Assembly: GCA_026027325.1 (NCBI GenBank)
Contig: JAMSLZ010000015.1
Location: 532,001-596,000, forward strand
From: Actinomucor elegans
Taxonomy: Eukaryota; Mucoromycota; Mucoromycetes; Mucorales; Mucoraceae
DNA: 64,000 bases
Direction: 5' to 3'
In this document: positions 48,204-59,785 of the stretch, in pieces
How the letters are laid out: each line of letters begins with the position of its first letter
Position numbering within the stretch: the stretch's first letter is position 1
The notes under the pieces: model-generated
Database searches by the model: none
Told to the model about the DNA's origin: nothing
What the model saw: only the letters and a program-made list of their open reading frames with translations
Position numbers and translations under genes: made by a program

Positions 48204-49436
48204 ATGCAAAATATGAATAACTATTATATGACTCCACAATCCGAAGTCCCTCTTCCTCAGTATGAAGATGACGTAGAGCTCTTTCATAGCCTGTCTTCTT
48301 TTACTCCTACTCCATATTACCCTCAAGACCAAGGCCATCTTCCTTTGATTGCACCATTGGTTCCTAGTGATCTATCTGAAGCTGTATCTCGTATGCAAAT
48401 GGAAGATTATAATAATCCTCAGCAAAGAGGTTCTATTGCTTCTACTCTTAGCTTAGAAATCAAGCCTTGTATCTCTATTACTGAACCTACACCTGTAAAC
48501 AGAAACCCTACTTCTATAAATTTCGTAGATCAGTTTATTCATCAGCATTCAACTGAATTAAACCAGGCTTCGCCTCCATTACAGCAGCAACAACAGCAGC
48601 AACAACAGCAGCAATCATTTTCTGATATTATGGATCCAAATACCTTCTTGGATGATTTATTAATGGCCAACTCAAATATGGATTGGCTAAGTTGGACACC
48701 CGCCAGAGGATCGCCCGTCTCCATTGCCAGTCAATCTTTTGACGATCAAAATTCCATTTACTCGAATTCATCTGAACCTCCAAATTTGTATTACAACCTG
48801 ATGATGTCTGCTGAAGAACTTTTGGAATCCACAAGCATGGGCTATCCTTCTCCTTCCTTATCAGCACACAACGGCACTTCCCCTTCCCTATCAGCATACA
48901 ATGGTGCCTCGCCTTCCTTATCAGCTTACAATACTGGTGATACTTTGACAGTGAAAAAGAATAGATCACGTCGTGTTTCTGAACCACCCAAGTTATCCAG
49001 CACTTTCCAAGAACAATTCCTACTTCCTCAACCAGACCAGTCTGTAAAGCGTAGCCGCAGTGACGGTAGTAACAAAAGAAGAGGTCGATCCAATTCTTCA
49101 GCTTCAGCTTCAGGCAATCATTTTTGTTCCCACCCTGGCTGTGGTAAATCATTCACGCGCCCTTACAATTTGACTTCCCATATGCGTACACATACTGCGG
49201 ATCGTCCTTTTGCTTGTTCTCAATGCGGTAGAAAATTTGCTCGTCAACATGATCGTAATAGACATGAAAAGTTACATTGGGGTATCAAGCCTTATGCTTG
49301 TAACCACTGTCAAAAACCTTTTGCTAGAATGGATGCTTTAAATCGCCATCTTCGTGTTGAAAATGGATGCCAACAGCTTCATCAGCAACAACAGATGCAC
49401 CAGCAACAACAGCTGCAACAGCAGCAAATGATTTAA
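48204..49436 (+). CDS. C2H2 zinc-finger transcription factor, Crz1-like
   Basis: Single exon, 410 aa; the start is ATG 48204. The N-half is acidic and low complexity with a polyQ tract (residues 127-137) and three copies of SPSLSAYNG (about 212-245). At residues 88-93 PCISIT fits PxIxIT, the calcineurin docking motif. A basic NLS ([16 protein letters not shown]) precedes three C2H2 fingers: [17 protein letters not shown]...[20 protein letters not shown] and [19 protein letters not shown]. The [13 protein letters not shown] and [13 protein letters not shown] segments match Crz1. Crz1 is dephosphorylated by calcineurin when calcium rises, enters the nucleus and activates stress genes. The tail is Gln-rich. 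Start choice: the frame is open to 48186 without ATG. Confidence 0.82.
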   Translation: MQNMNNYYMTPQSEVPLPQYEDDVELFHSLSSFTPTPYYPQDQGHLPLIAPLVPSDLSEAVSRMQMEDYNNPQQRGSIASTLSLEIKPCISITEPTPVNRNPTSINFVDQFIHQHSTELNQASPPLQQQQQQQQQQQSFSDIMDPNTFLDDLLMANSNMDWLSWTPARGSPVSIASQSFDDQNSIYSNSSEPPNLYYNLMMSAEELLESTSMGYPSPSLSAHNGTSPSLSAYNGASPSLSAYNTGDTLTVKKNRSRRVSEPPKLSSTFQEQFLLPQPDQSVKRSRSDGSNKRRGRSNSSASASGNHFCSHPGCGKSFTRPYNLTSHMRTHTADRPFACSQCGRKFARQHDRNRHEKLHWGIKPYACNHCQKPFARMDALNRHLRVENGCQQLHQQQQMHQQQQLQQQQMI

Positions 49437-51453
49437 ATGTTTATATACATATACATATACATCCTTTTTTTATATATATATACTACCACATACCCCCATT
49501 CTTTTTTCTATACAGTTATTATTATTATTATTATTATCATTATTATGCCTACCTTATTATTTACATAGTGTATATAGTTTTTTATCATTGAATAAATACA
49601 AAATATTATTATCTTTAAATTTTCTCTTTGTAAGCTGTTTTGATCAAGTTATTGTAATACAAAATCAAGTTTTCTTCGAACTATATAACTGCTATTTTTC
49701 ACAGGAATCACTTATACGACATTGAGGTCTCCATTGACCGAGGCCACAAGCATTGATGTAGACTTGTCCATTACTTGGTCGAATGGATGCTTTATTCTAC
49801 TACGATGCCGCTGGTAATTGTATGGATCTTTGAGTGATCATGTCTACTTCAAAACAAAATTTCAATTTTTAAAATTTTTTTGTAGACGGTACAAAAGACG
49901 TTGTTGATACCTCAATGGTAAGTAAATCACATGTATTGCATATTCAAGGCATATGCACATTTTTTTTTGTAGAATTTTTTTTCCCTATATTTGCAGCTTG
50001 ATTTTTGGACCTGAAACCGGAAAATCGAAAATCAAAAATATATACATATATATAAATTCCACAACAAGATACCATAAAGAGAATGATATTAATATAATTA
50101 TGTGTAAAATATCCTGTATAACTATGTTTCTGTATTTAATGTTAACTCACTTACTCTTAATATTCACTAAAAAATACCCTATTGGTAATTTTTTTTTTTT
50201 TTTTTTTTTTGTGCTGGAAATATGCTTCAAAAATTAAAAATGAATGCTTCAATCCCCGTTTGCCAATAAAATAATCTGCATTAATAATCAGAGCCAATCA
50301 AAATTATGCGACAATCCATCCACTTATAAAAAGTGATTGAATTAAAGACTTGACATTTTAGTAAATTAGTTGTTTGCTAAAATAAAACTTTTAAAAAAAA
50401 CGCTCACGTCTCTCAAATTACTGATAAAACCAACTGGGAGTCAATCTAGTACTAGATCTTCAATGCAGGGATAATACGTTTATGCGCCATTATTATTTGT
50501 AAATTGTATTATTAATATAGCTGCTCGTATTGTCTACGATTATTCCATTAGAAAAGCAGGAGAAAAAAGGGGAGTATCAAGATCCAAGGTCGTTGTAAAC
50601 TCAAAGAGCATGTCAAAAACATATTTTGAAAGAGAGAAAAAATCTCATTCCTACACAAGGGTCATTAATAGTACACCCAGACAGACCGACAATGACAGCA
50701 TAAGCGCATCATCAGAGCGTGCAAAAGTGAGTACATTAAAAAAAGAAAGCAAAACAAGAAAATAACAAGAGTCATTAAAGATATCAAGTTCGCCTAGGAG
50801 AAGGAAATAATCCATTCTATCCATCAAAAGATCTAAAATCGGACTCTACCTTTAATTACTTGGGCAATTAAACTAAATAATGAGTAGGCTACAAGCTGTT
50901 ACTTGCAAGGTCAAACTAAAAAAAAAAAAAAAAAAAAAAAAAAAATCGCTCTACTAGCTCGACATGAGTCCTCTAAAGGTATTACAGCTGATCATCACTC
51001 CATTTATAGAAGTGCAAATACTATGATGGTATAGATGTTGTATTCATCTTTCATTCCTACTTTGGTTATATATGTTTACATTACTTTACTAATAAATATA
51101 TTTTTTAGTTACTTTTAGAAAGAACATTCAATGCAGCGAGATACTAGAAGAGTATCTTGCCCAGCCCACAAAAATGGTGCCATTGCATTCAGATCGTCAT
51201 AAAGCAATAATTTTCAATCAATCTATAGGAAAAAAAAGACGCGCTCATGCTATTGATGCAGCCCATAGTCGCACATCAATACTGGTATGCAATGGGGATT
51301 TAAGAAATATAGAGGTTTACGGCAGTGTGTATTAATAAACAAATCTGATATAGCTCTTCTAAAAACCAAGTAAAACGGTATTGTATAGAATTATGAATTG
51401 GGTGTCTCTCTTAAAGAGAGAGAAAGGGGGTATCATTCTAGTTTTTATTTCTT
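49437..51453. other. intergenic region with two coding-like patches
   Basis: Patches without a gene model: 49686-49930 (plus strand, after an AG acceptor: ITYTTLRSPLTEATSIDVDL; another frame MDALFYYDAAGNCMDL) and about 51118-51330 (ILEEYLAQPTKMVPLHSDRH, HAIDAAHSRTSILVCNGDL). They may be gene relics. A run of about 27 A lies at 50919-50945. Confidence 0.4.
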
Positions 51454-52538
51454 TTAGTTGTAATCTAATAGACTTTGTAACAGTTCTCGACACTCCACGA
51501 AGGAGTTTATATCAAAATCTCCAGGCTCGGCAGGAATCTATTTTTTTATTGTATAAGTGCCAACAATACAGTAGATTTGTTAGATATTTACCTTGAGGTC
51601 GTTCAATTCCTCCAACAACAATTCTTTTATTTCTTGTTTTTCTTTTGCTATTATGTTCTTTTGTTTTAACTTACTCTATCATATTAATCACAAGCAAATT
51701 ACTTACTGAAATCCATATCTTTTCGGTTGATTTTTTCTTGAATCCTTTCTACAAGCTCATTTGCGCACAATATATGGTGAAATATATCTGTTGGATCGTC
51801 CTTGATCAGTTCTTTTAGTGTAAGTTGGTCCTCCTTTTGTTTCATTTTGAGCGCAGCTTCTGCCATAGCCAACTCTTTCTAAAAAATATATATATATACA
51901 CATACGCACATACGGATGCATGAGTCACCTTGTTCATTATCAATTCTGCCTCCCATTTTTACCTCTGCGTTCCTTTTCAAATTTTCAAAATGTCGTTTAC
52001 TTTCATTATACAAGAATTCATACTGTACACACTTGGCAATCAAAATCATATCTTCATCACTTTTCGTTGTTTCTGAAGGTATATTTGAAACAGCAGCACT
52101 GCTAGCAGTAGTTGTAATAGAAGATATCGAGAATACAGAGGATTCTCTCGACTCTTGTCTCGAGTGTGGTCTTGGTCTAGTCTCATATTTGGCTTGTGGT
52201 GGTGGTGGTGGTGGCGGCGGTTGCGTGGAGAACCTTGGTCTTTTTGTTTCTCGAGAAACAACGCTAAAAGAGTCTGGTTTTGGGTTCAATTTGTTTTTTG
52301 CTGAAGTAGTAGATCGCAAATATCCTGGAATACTAAATGAAGATTGTTCATTATCGTCTACACAAAGATATATTAGAGATATGTTGGCATATGGCCGTGG
52401 TAGTTTCTATACCTTCTGTAAAACTATTTGAAAGAAAGATAGTGAGTTGCTAATTCATCGTAATTGTAAACAGAGTTTTTACCTTTTTTCAAAATGATCA
52501 ACTGCATTGCGAACGCTCAGATTGTTGTCTTGATCCAT
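51454..52538 (-). CDS. coiled-coil protein of unknown function
   Basis: Six exons: 52483..52538, 52413..52423, 51929..52357, 51707..51874, 51592..51647, 51454..51537; 267 aa, in phase. The N-terminus is acidic, then a P8 run (TQPPPPPPPPQA) and a Ser-rich basic segment (HSRQESRESSVFS). From about residue 130 it is helical: MILIAKCVQYEFLYNESKRH, then ELAMAEAALKMKQKEDQLTL, ILCANELVERIQEKINRKDM and EKQEIKELLLEELNDL. It ends in DFDINSFVECRELLQSLLDY. I do not recognise a family. The pattern of disordered head plus coiled coil would fit a scaffold or centromere/spindle component, but that is a guess. Exon 2 is an 11-nt microexon. Confidence 0.65.
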
Positions 52539-53716
52539 GTTGCTCTTGCAGGAATTGTTTTAGACTGCAAAAAAAAAGGAAGGAAAAATCACTGGGAAAG
52601 GATATGTTGTTGTTTTTTTTTAGCCCTATTCTCTTGGCTATCAATTTTTATTATTGGATTTCCGCATAATTATTCGAGGTGCACTCGACATCTGTCATGA
52701 CCTTTGAGCCGTGACTTATAGATAGTTGACTATAGGTAAGAGATAATCTATTGAAGCAAGTACTGCTCATTACTTTTTTAGAATTCAGAAAGTTATCATC
52801 TTTGACAAAATTAAGTTTTTTGGGGGTTTTTTTTAAGAGAAACGACTTCAAGTATGGAACATACCGTAAAATCTAAAACAAGTACATTTTTACACTTCCA
52901 AGCATACTTTGCACTATTAATAGACTGTGTCTCGAAAACATCCTCTTTGCACTCCACAAAGAAGAAAAAAAAAGATATTGTCTTGGAAAATTTGGTCAGA
53001 ACAAACTATTTTAATGATTACAAATTTCAATCCTTTTCATAAGCTTGTCTATAAGCCTACCGGTTTTTCCATCTATCTCAGTTAATTATCATACTTGATT
53101 AGTAGTTCGAACTCTGAATTAGTTGCTATATATAACTGCAACGGATAGCTGAACAATATACTACATAATGAAAGTAAAAAAGAGGACCAGTAGAATTATA
53201 GAGCCTAAGGCGTGAAGACCTCGAGAATTGAACAAGTGTATACGCAAATACCAAAAAGAAGAACAGAAAGCAGATTTTGGATTAGGCAACAGATGCATCA
53301 TGAGTAACGATGACCTACAAGTAGGTAAAATAATAAAAAACCAAACTCTCACAAACTTTATAAAGAGCTTTTTTTAAGGAATAGAATGAGATTTATATTA
53401 AACTGTTTATTACAAGATTTGGGAGCATTGATGGTAAAAGAAATTAGATGATTTTTATAGCTGTTGGAATCGATCTGAACAGTTGACAAATGAAGTCGAC
53501 TGCAAAAACATTTTATCCTTTGCTTACCCGCGGCATCGGTATCTGACGACCGTGGTCAGCTAATTTTGTGAATTCAAATGCGCAAATTCAAATCGAAAAC
53601 CCCAATGATACACGGGATTTTTTTTTTTTTTTTGGCCCATGCTTGTCATTTTGAATAAATTCCCTTAAATTTTTCATCCTTCTTCTTTCTTTACCTTCTG
53701 TTACTCCTATCCCCCC
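52539..53716. other. intergenic region
   Basis: Divergent promoter space between the coiled-coil gene and the Hem25-like carrier. Small open frames (52651..52851, 52854..53042, 53161..53352) have no support. Confidence 0.5.
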
Positions 53717-55017
53717 ATGTCTAAAGTCGATAAAAAGAATCCTATATTGCACTTGACAGGTGGTGCATTGTCTGGCATGGCAGCCTGCACAGCGCTTCAA
53801 CCTCTTGATTTGATCAAAACTCGTTTACAGCAACAGCGTCAAGACCATTTGGCTTTTCTGAAAGAAGCCAAAAGCAAAGGCTTGAAAGTATCACCACAAA
53901 TCAGGTGAGTTAACTTCTCAGTTCCTATTGCAAATGATATTCATTAGAGCTTTAGCACTATCTACTCGACAGTCAAGGATATTGTTCAAAACAGTGGGTA
54001 CAATGGATTATGGAGAGGAACAGTGCCTACTATCATGAGGTGAGAACGTCGGAAAAAGCACTTTCAGTATGAAAAAAAAAAGCAAGGTTAAACTAGGTTT
54101 CTATTAGAAATGTCCCGGGATCAGCAATGTACTTTTTCGCGTTATCAGAGATTCGAGAAATATTGGCCAGAACAAGAGGTACATGGCAACCCATGTTGAA
54201 TAGATCAGGATCGAATGGACTGCCTACTACGGCACACCAACGTTGGGAAAACCTATTTTCTGGCTCTGCAGCGAGAGGCGCAGTGGGTTATATCATGATG
54301 CCCATTACAGTCGTAAAAGTCAGATATGAGGTAATCTGAAAAGGAAAAAAACGCGTGGATTCACGTACTAATCATGTTATATAGAGCAACTTTTACAATT
54401 ATACAAGTTTAAATCAAGCATTTAAATCTATTATCAAAACAGATGGTATTCGAGGTATACATTTTTTTATTTTTTTTATTTTTTATTTTTTATTTTTGTC
54501 AATTGCTCTGCCTGTCTGTGCTGGTAATAATCTGATTTACATAGGCTTATTTGCTGGTTATGGGGCTACGTTCATTCGTGATGCTCCATTTGCTGGTATT
54601 TATTTGTTTTTCTATGAAGGATGCAAACAATGGGCCAATGGTAAGTCCTGACTACGCAAATTGAAAGCTCGGTAACTCATTGTTTGAATACAAGATTACT
54701 CTATGAGTCATAATATACCTGTGGCAAATGCCGTCATTAATATGGGTTCCGGCGTAGCAGCCGGAATGGCAGCAACTTGTACCACACAACCATTTGATAT
54801 GCTGAAAACACGCATGCAGCTCAAGCCGATGATATACAGAAATATGATTCAATCTGCAAGGAAAGTGTATTTGGAAGAAGGTCTCATGGGTTTCTTTGAT
54901 GGTATTAGCGTCAGATTGATCCGTAAACCTTTGAATTCTGCTATTTCCTGGACAATCTATGAAGAAGTCGTACGTTGGTACACGCGTAAAGACCAACTTT
55001 TGAAAGAAAAATTATAA
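53717..55017 (+). CDS. HEM25: mitochondrial glycine carrier SLC25A38/Hem25
   Basis: Exons 53717..53904, 53956..54039, 54108..54330, 54385..54454, 54545..54640, 54695..55017; 327 aa. Three mitochondrial-carrier repeats with Px[DE]xx[KR]-type motifs: LQPLDLIKTRLQQQ, IMMPITVVKVRYES and TQPFDMLKTRMQLKP. GAVGYIMMPITVVKVRYES, with M-P-I-T-V-V-K in repeat 2, is diagnostic of SLC25A38. In yeast and vertebrates it supplies glycine to the mitochondrial matrix for 5-aminolevulinate synthesis, the first step of haem synthesis. It sits in the inner membrane. Five short introns. The acceptor for exon 2 is TTTAG at 53955, not the nearer-looking one at 53947, because only the former keeps phase and gives STIYSTVKDIVQNSG. 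Confidence 0.93.
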
Positions 55018-55684
55018 ATCGGCCCTGTATAAATCATTTGTATCATATTACCCTTTCTCTTTGATAAATAAAAATAATCGAAAATAGATATATTACCATC
55101 ACATTACTTCTCAGAATGACAGTGGTGGAATGCGTTTGAAAAAACGCACGTGTATTGAAATGAATTGTTACGGATTTGCGTTATACAAGTCTTTCTGGCA
55201 GATGATGCGTATCTAGACTGATGATCCATTCATTTTAATAAATGCCTAGTTTGTCACCATGTGCTTAGTCCTTTTTTTCTTCCTTGGTAATATCATTTAG
55301 CCTCAAATGCATCCATAGTGTCACTGATCTGATGGCAGTTTCTTAATTGTATTTCCTATATGTGCATTTCATTCAATTCCATCTAATGCAAGTAAAACAA
55401 ATATCAGACATATGGTATTTTGCAGTATCACATTAATAAGCTAGCTATAGAAGCATTTATGTATATCCGAATGTTTTTAAAGTTTTGAAAATCTATTTTT
55501 CCTTTGGGTCCCTGATCTTGCTTTATATATATATATATCTCAGAAATGTACTTTGTGTGTCTTAGTTACAAGCACCACAGCCTTTAAAGGAATTAATGAA
55601 CATCACTATTGATACGAGTGAAGCATAAACATAATTCCTTTATATATATATATATATGTTCTCCGTGAGCATATTTAGTATTTT

Positions 55685-56040
55685 AGTAGATGCAACAGTT
55701 CATTCTGAGCTTACTCTATCATTCAAATGCGGCATCAAACCGAGATCGATCAAGAGACATAGTATTTAATAGATCATTACATAATGCATATTCTTTATAT
55801 TCAATCGCTAAAGCGCAACATGCCTATTAAAATTTAATAGATTAATAGTCTTAATAGATGCTGCAGTTTATTCTAAATACAGATTACTATTCAATTGTAA
55901 CATTTAACCGAGCTCGGTTGAGAAATGTCGAGATGTTAAATATGATATGATTTCAGAAATCCAAAGGAATATCCTAAGTCTGAATTTTCAGATTTGTTTT
56001 TTTAGGGCGTATTCTGAGCCAAAGGGACGTACAAACTTTT
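55685..56040 (+). repeat. dispersed repeat copies, the second extended
   Basis: First: GATGCAACAGTTCATTCTGA, TTCAAATGCGGCATCAAACC, GAGATCGATCAAGAGACATA, then TAATAGATCATTAC. Second: GATGCTGCAGTTTATTCTAA, TAACATTTAACCGAGCTCGG, TTGAGAAATGTCGAGATGTT, continuing to about 56035 with similarity to the copy at 25955-26110. Confidence 0.6.
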
Positions 56041-57549
56041 TTTTAAAAAAAAAATAATAACTATGCCTGGTTCATGATTTCAATGAAATATTATGTACCC
56101 TCCAACAATATCGATCTATACTCAACATGTTGACTACTTGCGAATAAAGACAATCCTCAATGTTTCATAAAATAAACCTTTAAGGACAGTGCTAATGTTG
56201 ACAATATAATAATCCTGTCATTGATCTTTAAATATTGGGATTTTTGCCAATCTAAGCCAGGTTACTTGATTGTCATACAGTCAACATAAACTTGTGCCCC
56301 CCCCTATATTACAACCATTCGATTCGATATATATAATATAACATGTGTAGTACGCTTTTTAGTAAAAGAATATAACGTATCCCATACACTTATACAGAGC
56401 GTTATTTGACATATTTTAAGTATTGGGGCTCACTAAGCTGTCATGGAACTGAATGAGCCGATACATGAAACATCTACAGAGGAGTATCTTATATAGCCCA
56501 AAGCACAGTATGTAATATTGAAGATAATAAATGCAATTGTTTCGAAATCAACTACCTTTATTCAAAATGATATTGGGTATTTTGTGTTCTAAATTTCTGT
56601 GTCAAAATACAGTGTAGATCCAAACGAGAGTATAGACAAAATGCAAAAAAATCATGTACATGTAAGAGGTCTGCAACGGATACTAGTATTACGTATAATC
56701 TAAATTTAATAATTCATGGATCCCTGAACAGAATTCGGTTTAATGTCACATATAAATAACAATCCATGCTCAGAATATTCATAGTATCTATTAGAACATC
56801 AAAAACGTTCATAGGGAACATGGAACGGAATGGTGTATAGAATTCACTTATATCAATGGGGATATATTTAATTTTGCCATATTTCCGTCGGCTATGCTCT
56901 AATAATTTTATTGAACATAACACTTTTTTTGAATAGACAAGCACAATATATCATGTAATCCGGCAACTCTATGTACATATATTCGCTATGTCTAGTATAG
57001 TGAGTCGAATACTATACACAAATGAGTTTTCTTCTATGGGTTCCATACTTGAAATCCTTGGTTACTACTACAGCTCAAAGAGTCTTGCTGAGTGACGAGT
57101 AACATAAAGAGAGGAAATGTACATATAAATGCAACTTACTCTTGATAAACCTTGAATGTAAAAAATCCATATTATTTTAATAAAGGATATAGAGAACCCC
57201 ACCCCATGTAAAAAGCCTTTACACATACATTCCATAAATTTCTTCAAGCTTGTAGTGTATGCAGCTAAAGATAAAGACAAAGTTTCTAGGAAATTGTGTT
57301 GTCGTAGTGTCGTACAACGTGTAACTGATAGAGAAATTAATGCAGCTTTACACGAACTAAATAACGCAAGTTTTACTCAATAAAGGTTGAAATGATTCAA
57401 ATCAACACTTTTAAAATGCACACCAGTGAAGGAATGAGGTTCGGTAATCATGTTTATATATATAACCACTTAAGACTACAGTATCGACTGCTATATTCTT
57501 GTGAGCCTTTAGTGCAACAACTACCAAACTATTAAATTGATTATCCGCG

Positions 57550-57556
57550 TATAAAA
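57550..57556 (+). promoter_or_regulatory. TATA box of the glucuronokinase gene
   Basis: TATAAAA about 64 bp upstream of ATG 57620. Confidence 0.5.
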
Positions 57557-57619
57557 CCTGCGCCATTCAGTTGTCCCACATCCACACTCTTTTCACTGTT
57601 TTTTTTTCAAAAAAAAAAC

Positions 57620-59776
57620 ATGAGCCCTACGGACGAAACTCTGCTTTTTCTCGCTTCAACATCAGATACAAATCAGCTGGAAAGTGAAATCAATGTAATT
57701 TTTCAAAGTAACTCTTGCACTGGTCTATCTATTGACTCAGTATATATATCTAGAAACTATGCCAGCTTAAATTTTTGCATCTTCGAGGTGTACCTAAAGC
57801 ACTATTGCCTATTTCCGGGAAACCTGCTCTCAGTTGGAGCTATGAATCCTTCAAAAAGTATTTCCGCCACATTTATATTGTGTCCAATGCTTACAAGTAA
57901 TACAAGAGTTCAATATATTTTTTATTTATTACTCAAAGAATTTTAACTTTTTATCAATATAGTTTCAAGCACTATGAACGATGGGCTAGTGCCGTTGATT
58001 TTCCAAGAGATAATATCTTAAATTGTGGCATTAGGTGAGCCCTCTCTGCTGAACCAAAATACGAGATAGGACACTTATCTTCTACATCCTTAGTTCAGGT
58101 GTCATCTCTGACATTGCGTTTGTTCAACGCGTCAAACAAATACAAAGCGACCTCGTCATTATTTCTCCTGAACTCATCTTTACAATGGATGGTTATGGAT
58201 TCGTAATTAGTCATGAACTTGCTTCTAATGTATTTGTTGATGAAAGAGGAGTACGATTCGCGTTTCGTCTGAGACAAGCGATGCTGCAAAGTCTGGACGA
58301 CTATATCGAAGAAAGCTTGTTAGTTGAAGTTTCTTCGGGAAAGCTCGACCGCTGGAATACAATACTTGACCGATATGTGCAAACTCAGTCAATGTCCGTT
58401 GTAACTACGATCATACCCGATAAACTGCTATTCTTTGTACATCCCAATGTCAGCTTTGAAGAGTATTTAAATGAGTGGAAGCATTGCTTGGACCATGCAT
58501 TGGAAGAACCAGCCCTTTATCAGACGAAACCTCTGCGTAAAAAGGCCTATGCCCGTGTGGGTCTAATGGGAAACCCCAGTGACGGATTTTATGGTACATA
58601 TACTTTGCAAAAAGCCAAGCTGTTGTAAATTAACCCGATGATATTATGATGCAGGAAAGACCATGTCATTACTCATCTCCAACTTTTGGGCAGAAGCAAC
58701 ACTCATCCCCAACTCAATAGAAGATAAACCATTCGAAGCTATTACCATCCTACCCAATTGTCTATCTGATTCACGCCGATTTGATTCCATGGCTTGTTTA
58801 GTTGGAGCCACTGAAATCGATGGCTATGAAACAGGCGATCGTCTCTTGCAGGCTTGCTGTAAAGTGTTTTACAGTTATTGTAAACAGCACGGTATTGAGA
58901 TGCATACCAAACAAGGCTTCAGCGTAATGTTTGAGACGAATATTCCTCGTCAAGTAGGATTGGCAGGCTCTTCAGCTATTATTACTGCTCTATGGAAAAC
59001 ATTGATGGTGTTTTACGGTGTGACAGATGACCAGATTTCATTAGAGATGCAGGCGAGTCTTGTGCTTCAAGTGGAGCAAAATGAGCTGGGAATTGCCGCT
59101 GGACTTCAAGATAGAGTGATTCAGGTATATATATATATATGTAAAGAGAGAGACAGAGAGAAAGAACAATACTAATTTTATCAAATATATAGACATTTGG
59201 GGGCTTGGTTTATATGGACTTTGATCGTGAATACATGGAAACACATGGACATGGCAAGTATCAATCACTGGATATCAACTTGCTACCAAGGTTATGGTTA
59301 GCCTATGTTGCAGATCCTGAAGATTCAGGGAAAGTACACAGTACAGTGAAGCAAAGGTTCCTCAATGGAGATCAAGAGGTAAAAAAAAAAAATTAGAACC
59401 TGTAGTGTAGAAACTATACTCATACTGAAGAGAACAGATCATTCAAGCTATGCAAAAGTTCGCATCATTCACAGAGCAGGCTCTCGAAAGCTTACAGGCT
59501 CGAAACTATAAGCAATTTGCTCAGTTAATGTCATCCAATTTTGACCTTCGCCGAAAAACCTACGGAGATTCAGTTATAGGGGCTTCTAATCTAAGAATGA
59601 TCGAGTTGGCAAGGCAGTACCATTGTGCAGCCAAGTTTCCCGGCAGCGGTGGTGCGGTTGTTGGTATGTGGAACGGCGAAAATGCGTCTGAAGAAAAAAA
59701 GGATTTGCTCAAGTTGAGAAGAGCATTAGAAAGTGAAGGATTTGTATTCATCGAGTTATACCCCATGGTCTATTAG
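57620..59776 (+). CDS. glucuronokinase (GHMP kinase) with N-terminal nucleotidyltransferase-like domain
   Basis: Seven exons: 57620..57694, 57766..57896, 57963..58034, 58094..58593, 58655..59124, 59193..59378, 59438..59776; 590 aa. Residues 1-220 look like a sugar-nucleotide transferase fold: ETLLFLASTSDTNQLE, then LRGVPKALLPISGKPALSWS, HIYIVSNAYKFKHYERWA and DIAFVQRVKQIQSDLVIISP. From about 245: YARVGLMGNPSDGFYGKTMS (sugar-binding loop), IPRQVGLAGSSAIITAL (GHMP ATP loop), LGIAAGLQDRVIQTFGGL and AKFPGSGGAVVGMW. The GHMP part matches plant glucuronokinase, which makes glucuronate 1-phosphate; a pyrophosphorylase then forms UDP-glucuronate. Probably cytosolic. The usual G-x-G-T/S-R nucleotide loop of the first domain reads STSDTNQ, so that domain may be inactive or altered. 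Stop is 9 bp from the ALKBH1 stop. Confidence 0.88.
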
Positions 59777-59785
59777 TTTATTTTA

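Larger units (their letters stand above)
55018..57619. other. intergenic region with repeat cluster
   Basis: Dispersed-repeat copies at 55685-55780 and 55855-56035. Otherwise AT-rich; open frames 56714..56944 and 57068..57280 (-) are unsupported. Confidence 0.5.

Noticed and set aside
53100..53130. tRNA B-box-like AGTTCGAACTC
   Set aside because: No A box at the right distance and no cloverleaf can be drawn.
57620..57946. Single 108-codon ORF at the start of the glucuronokinase gene
   Set aside because: It reads through two introns; the spliced model gives the conserved PKALLPISGKP frame and closes in phase.
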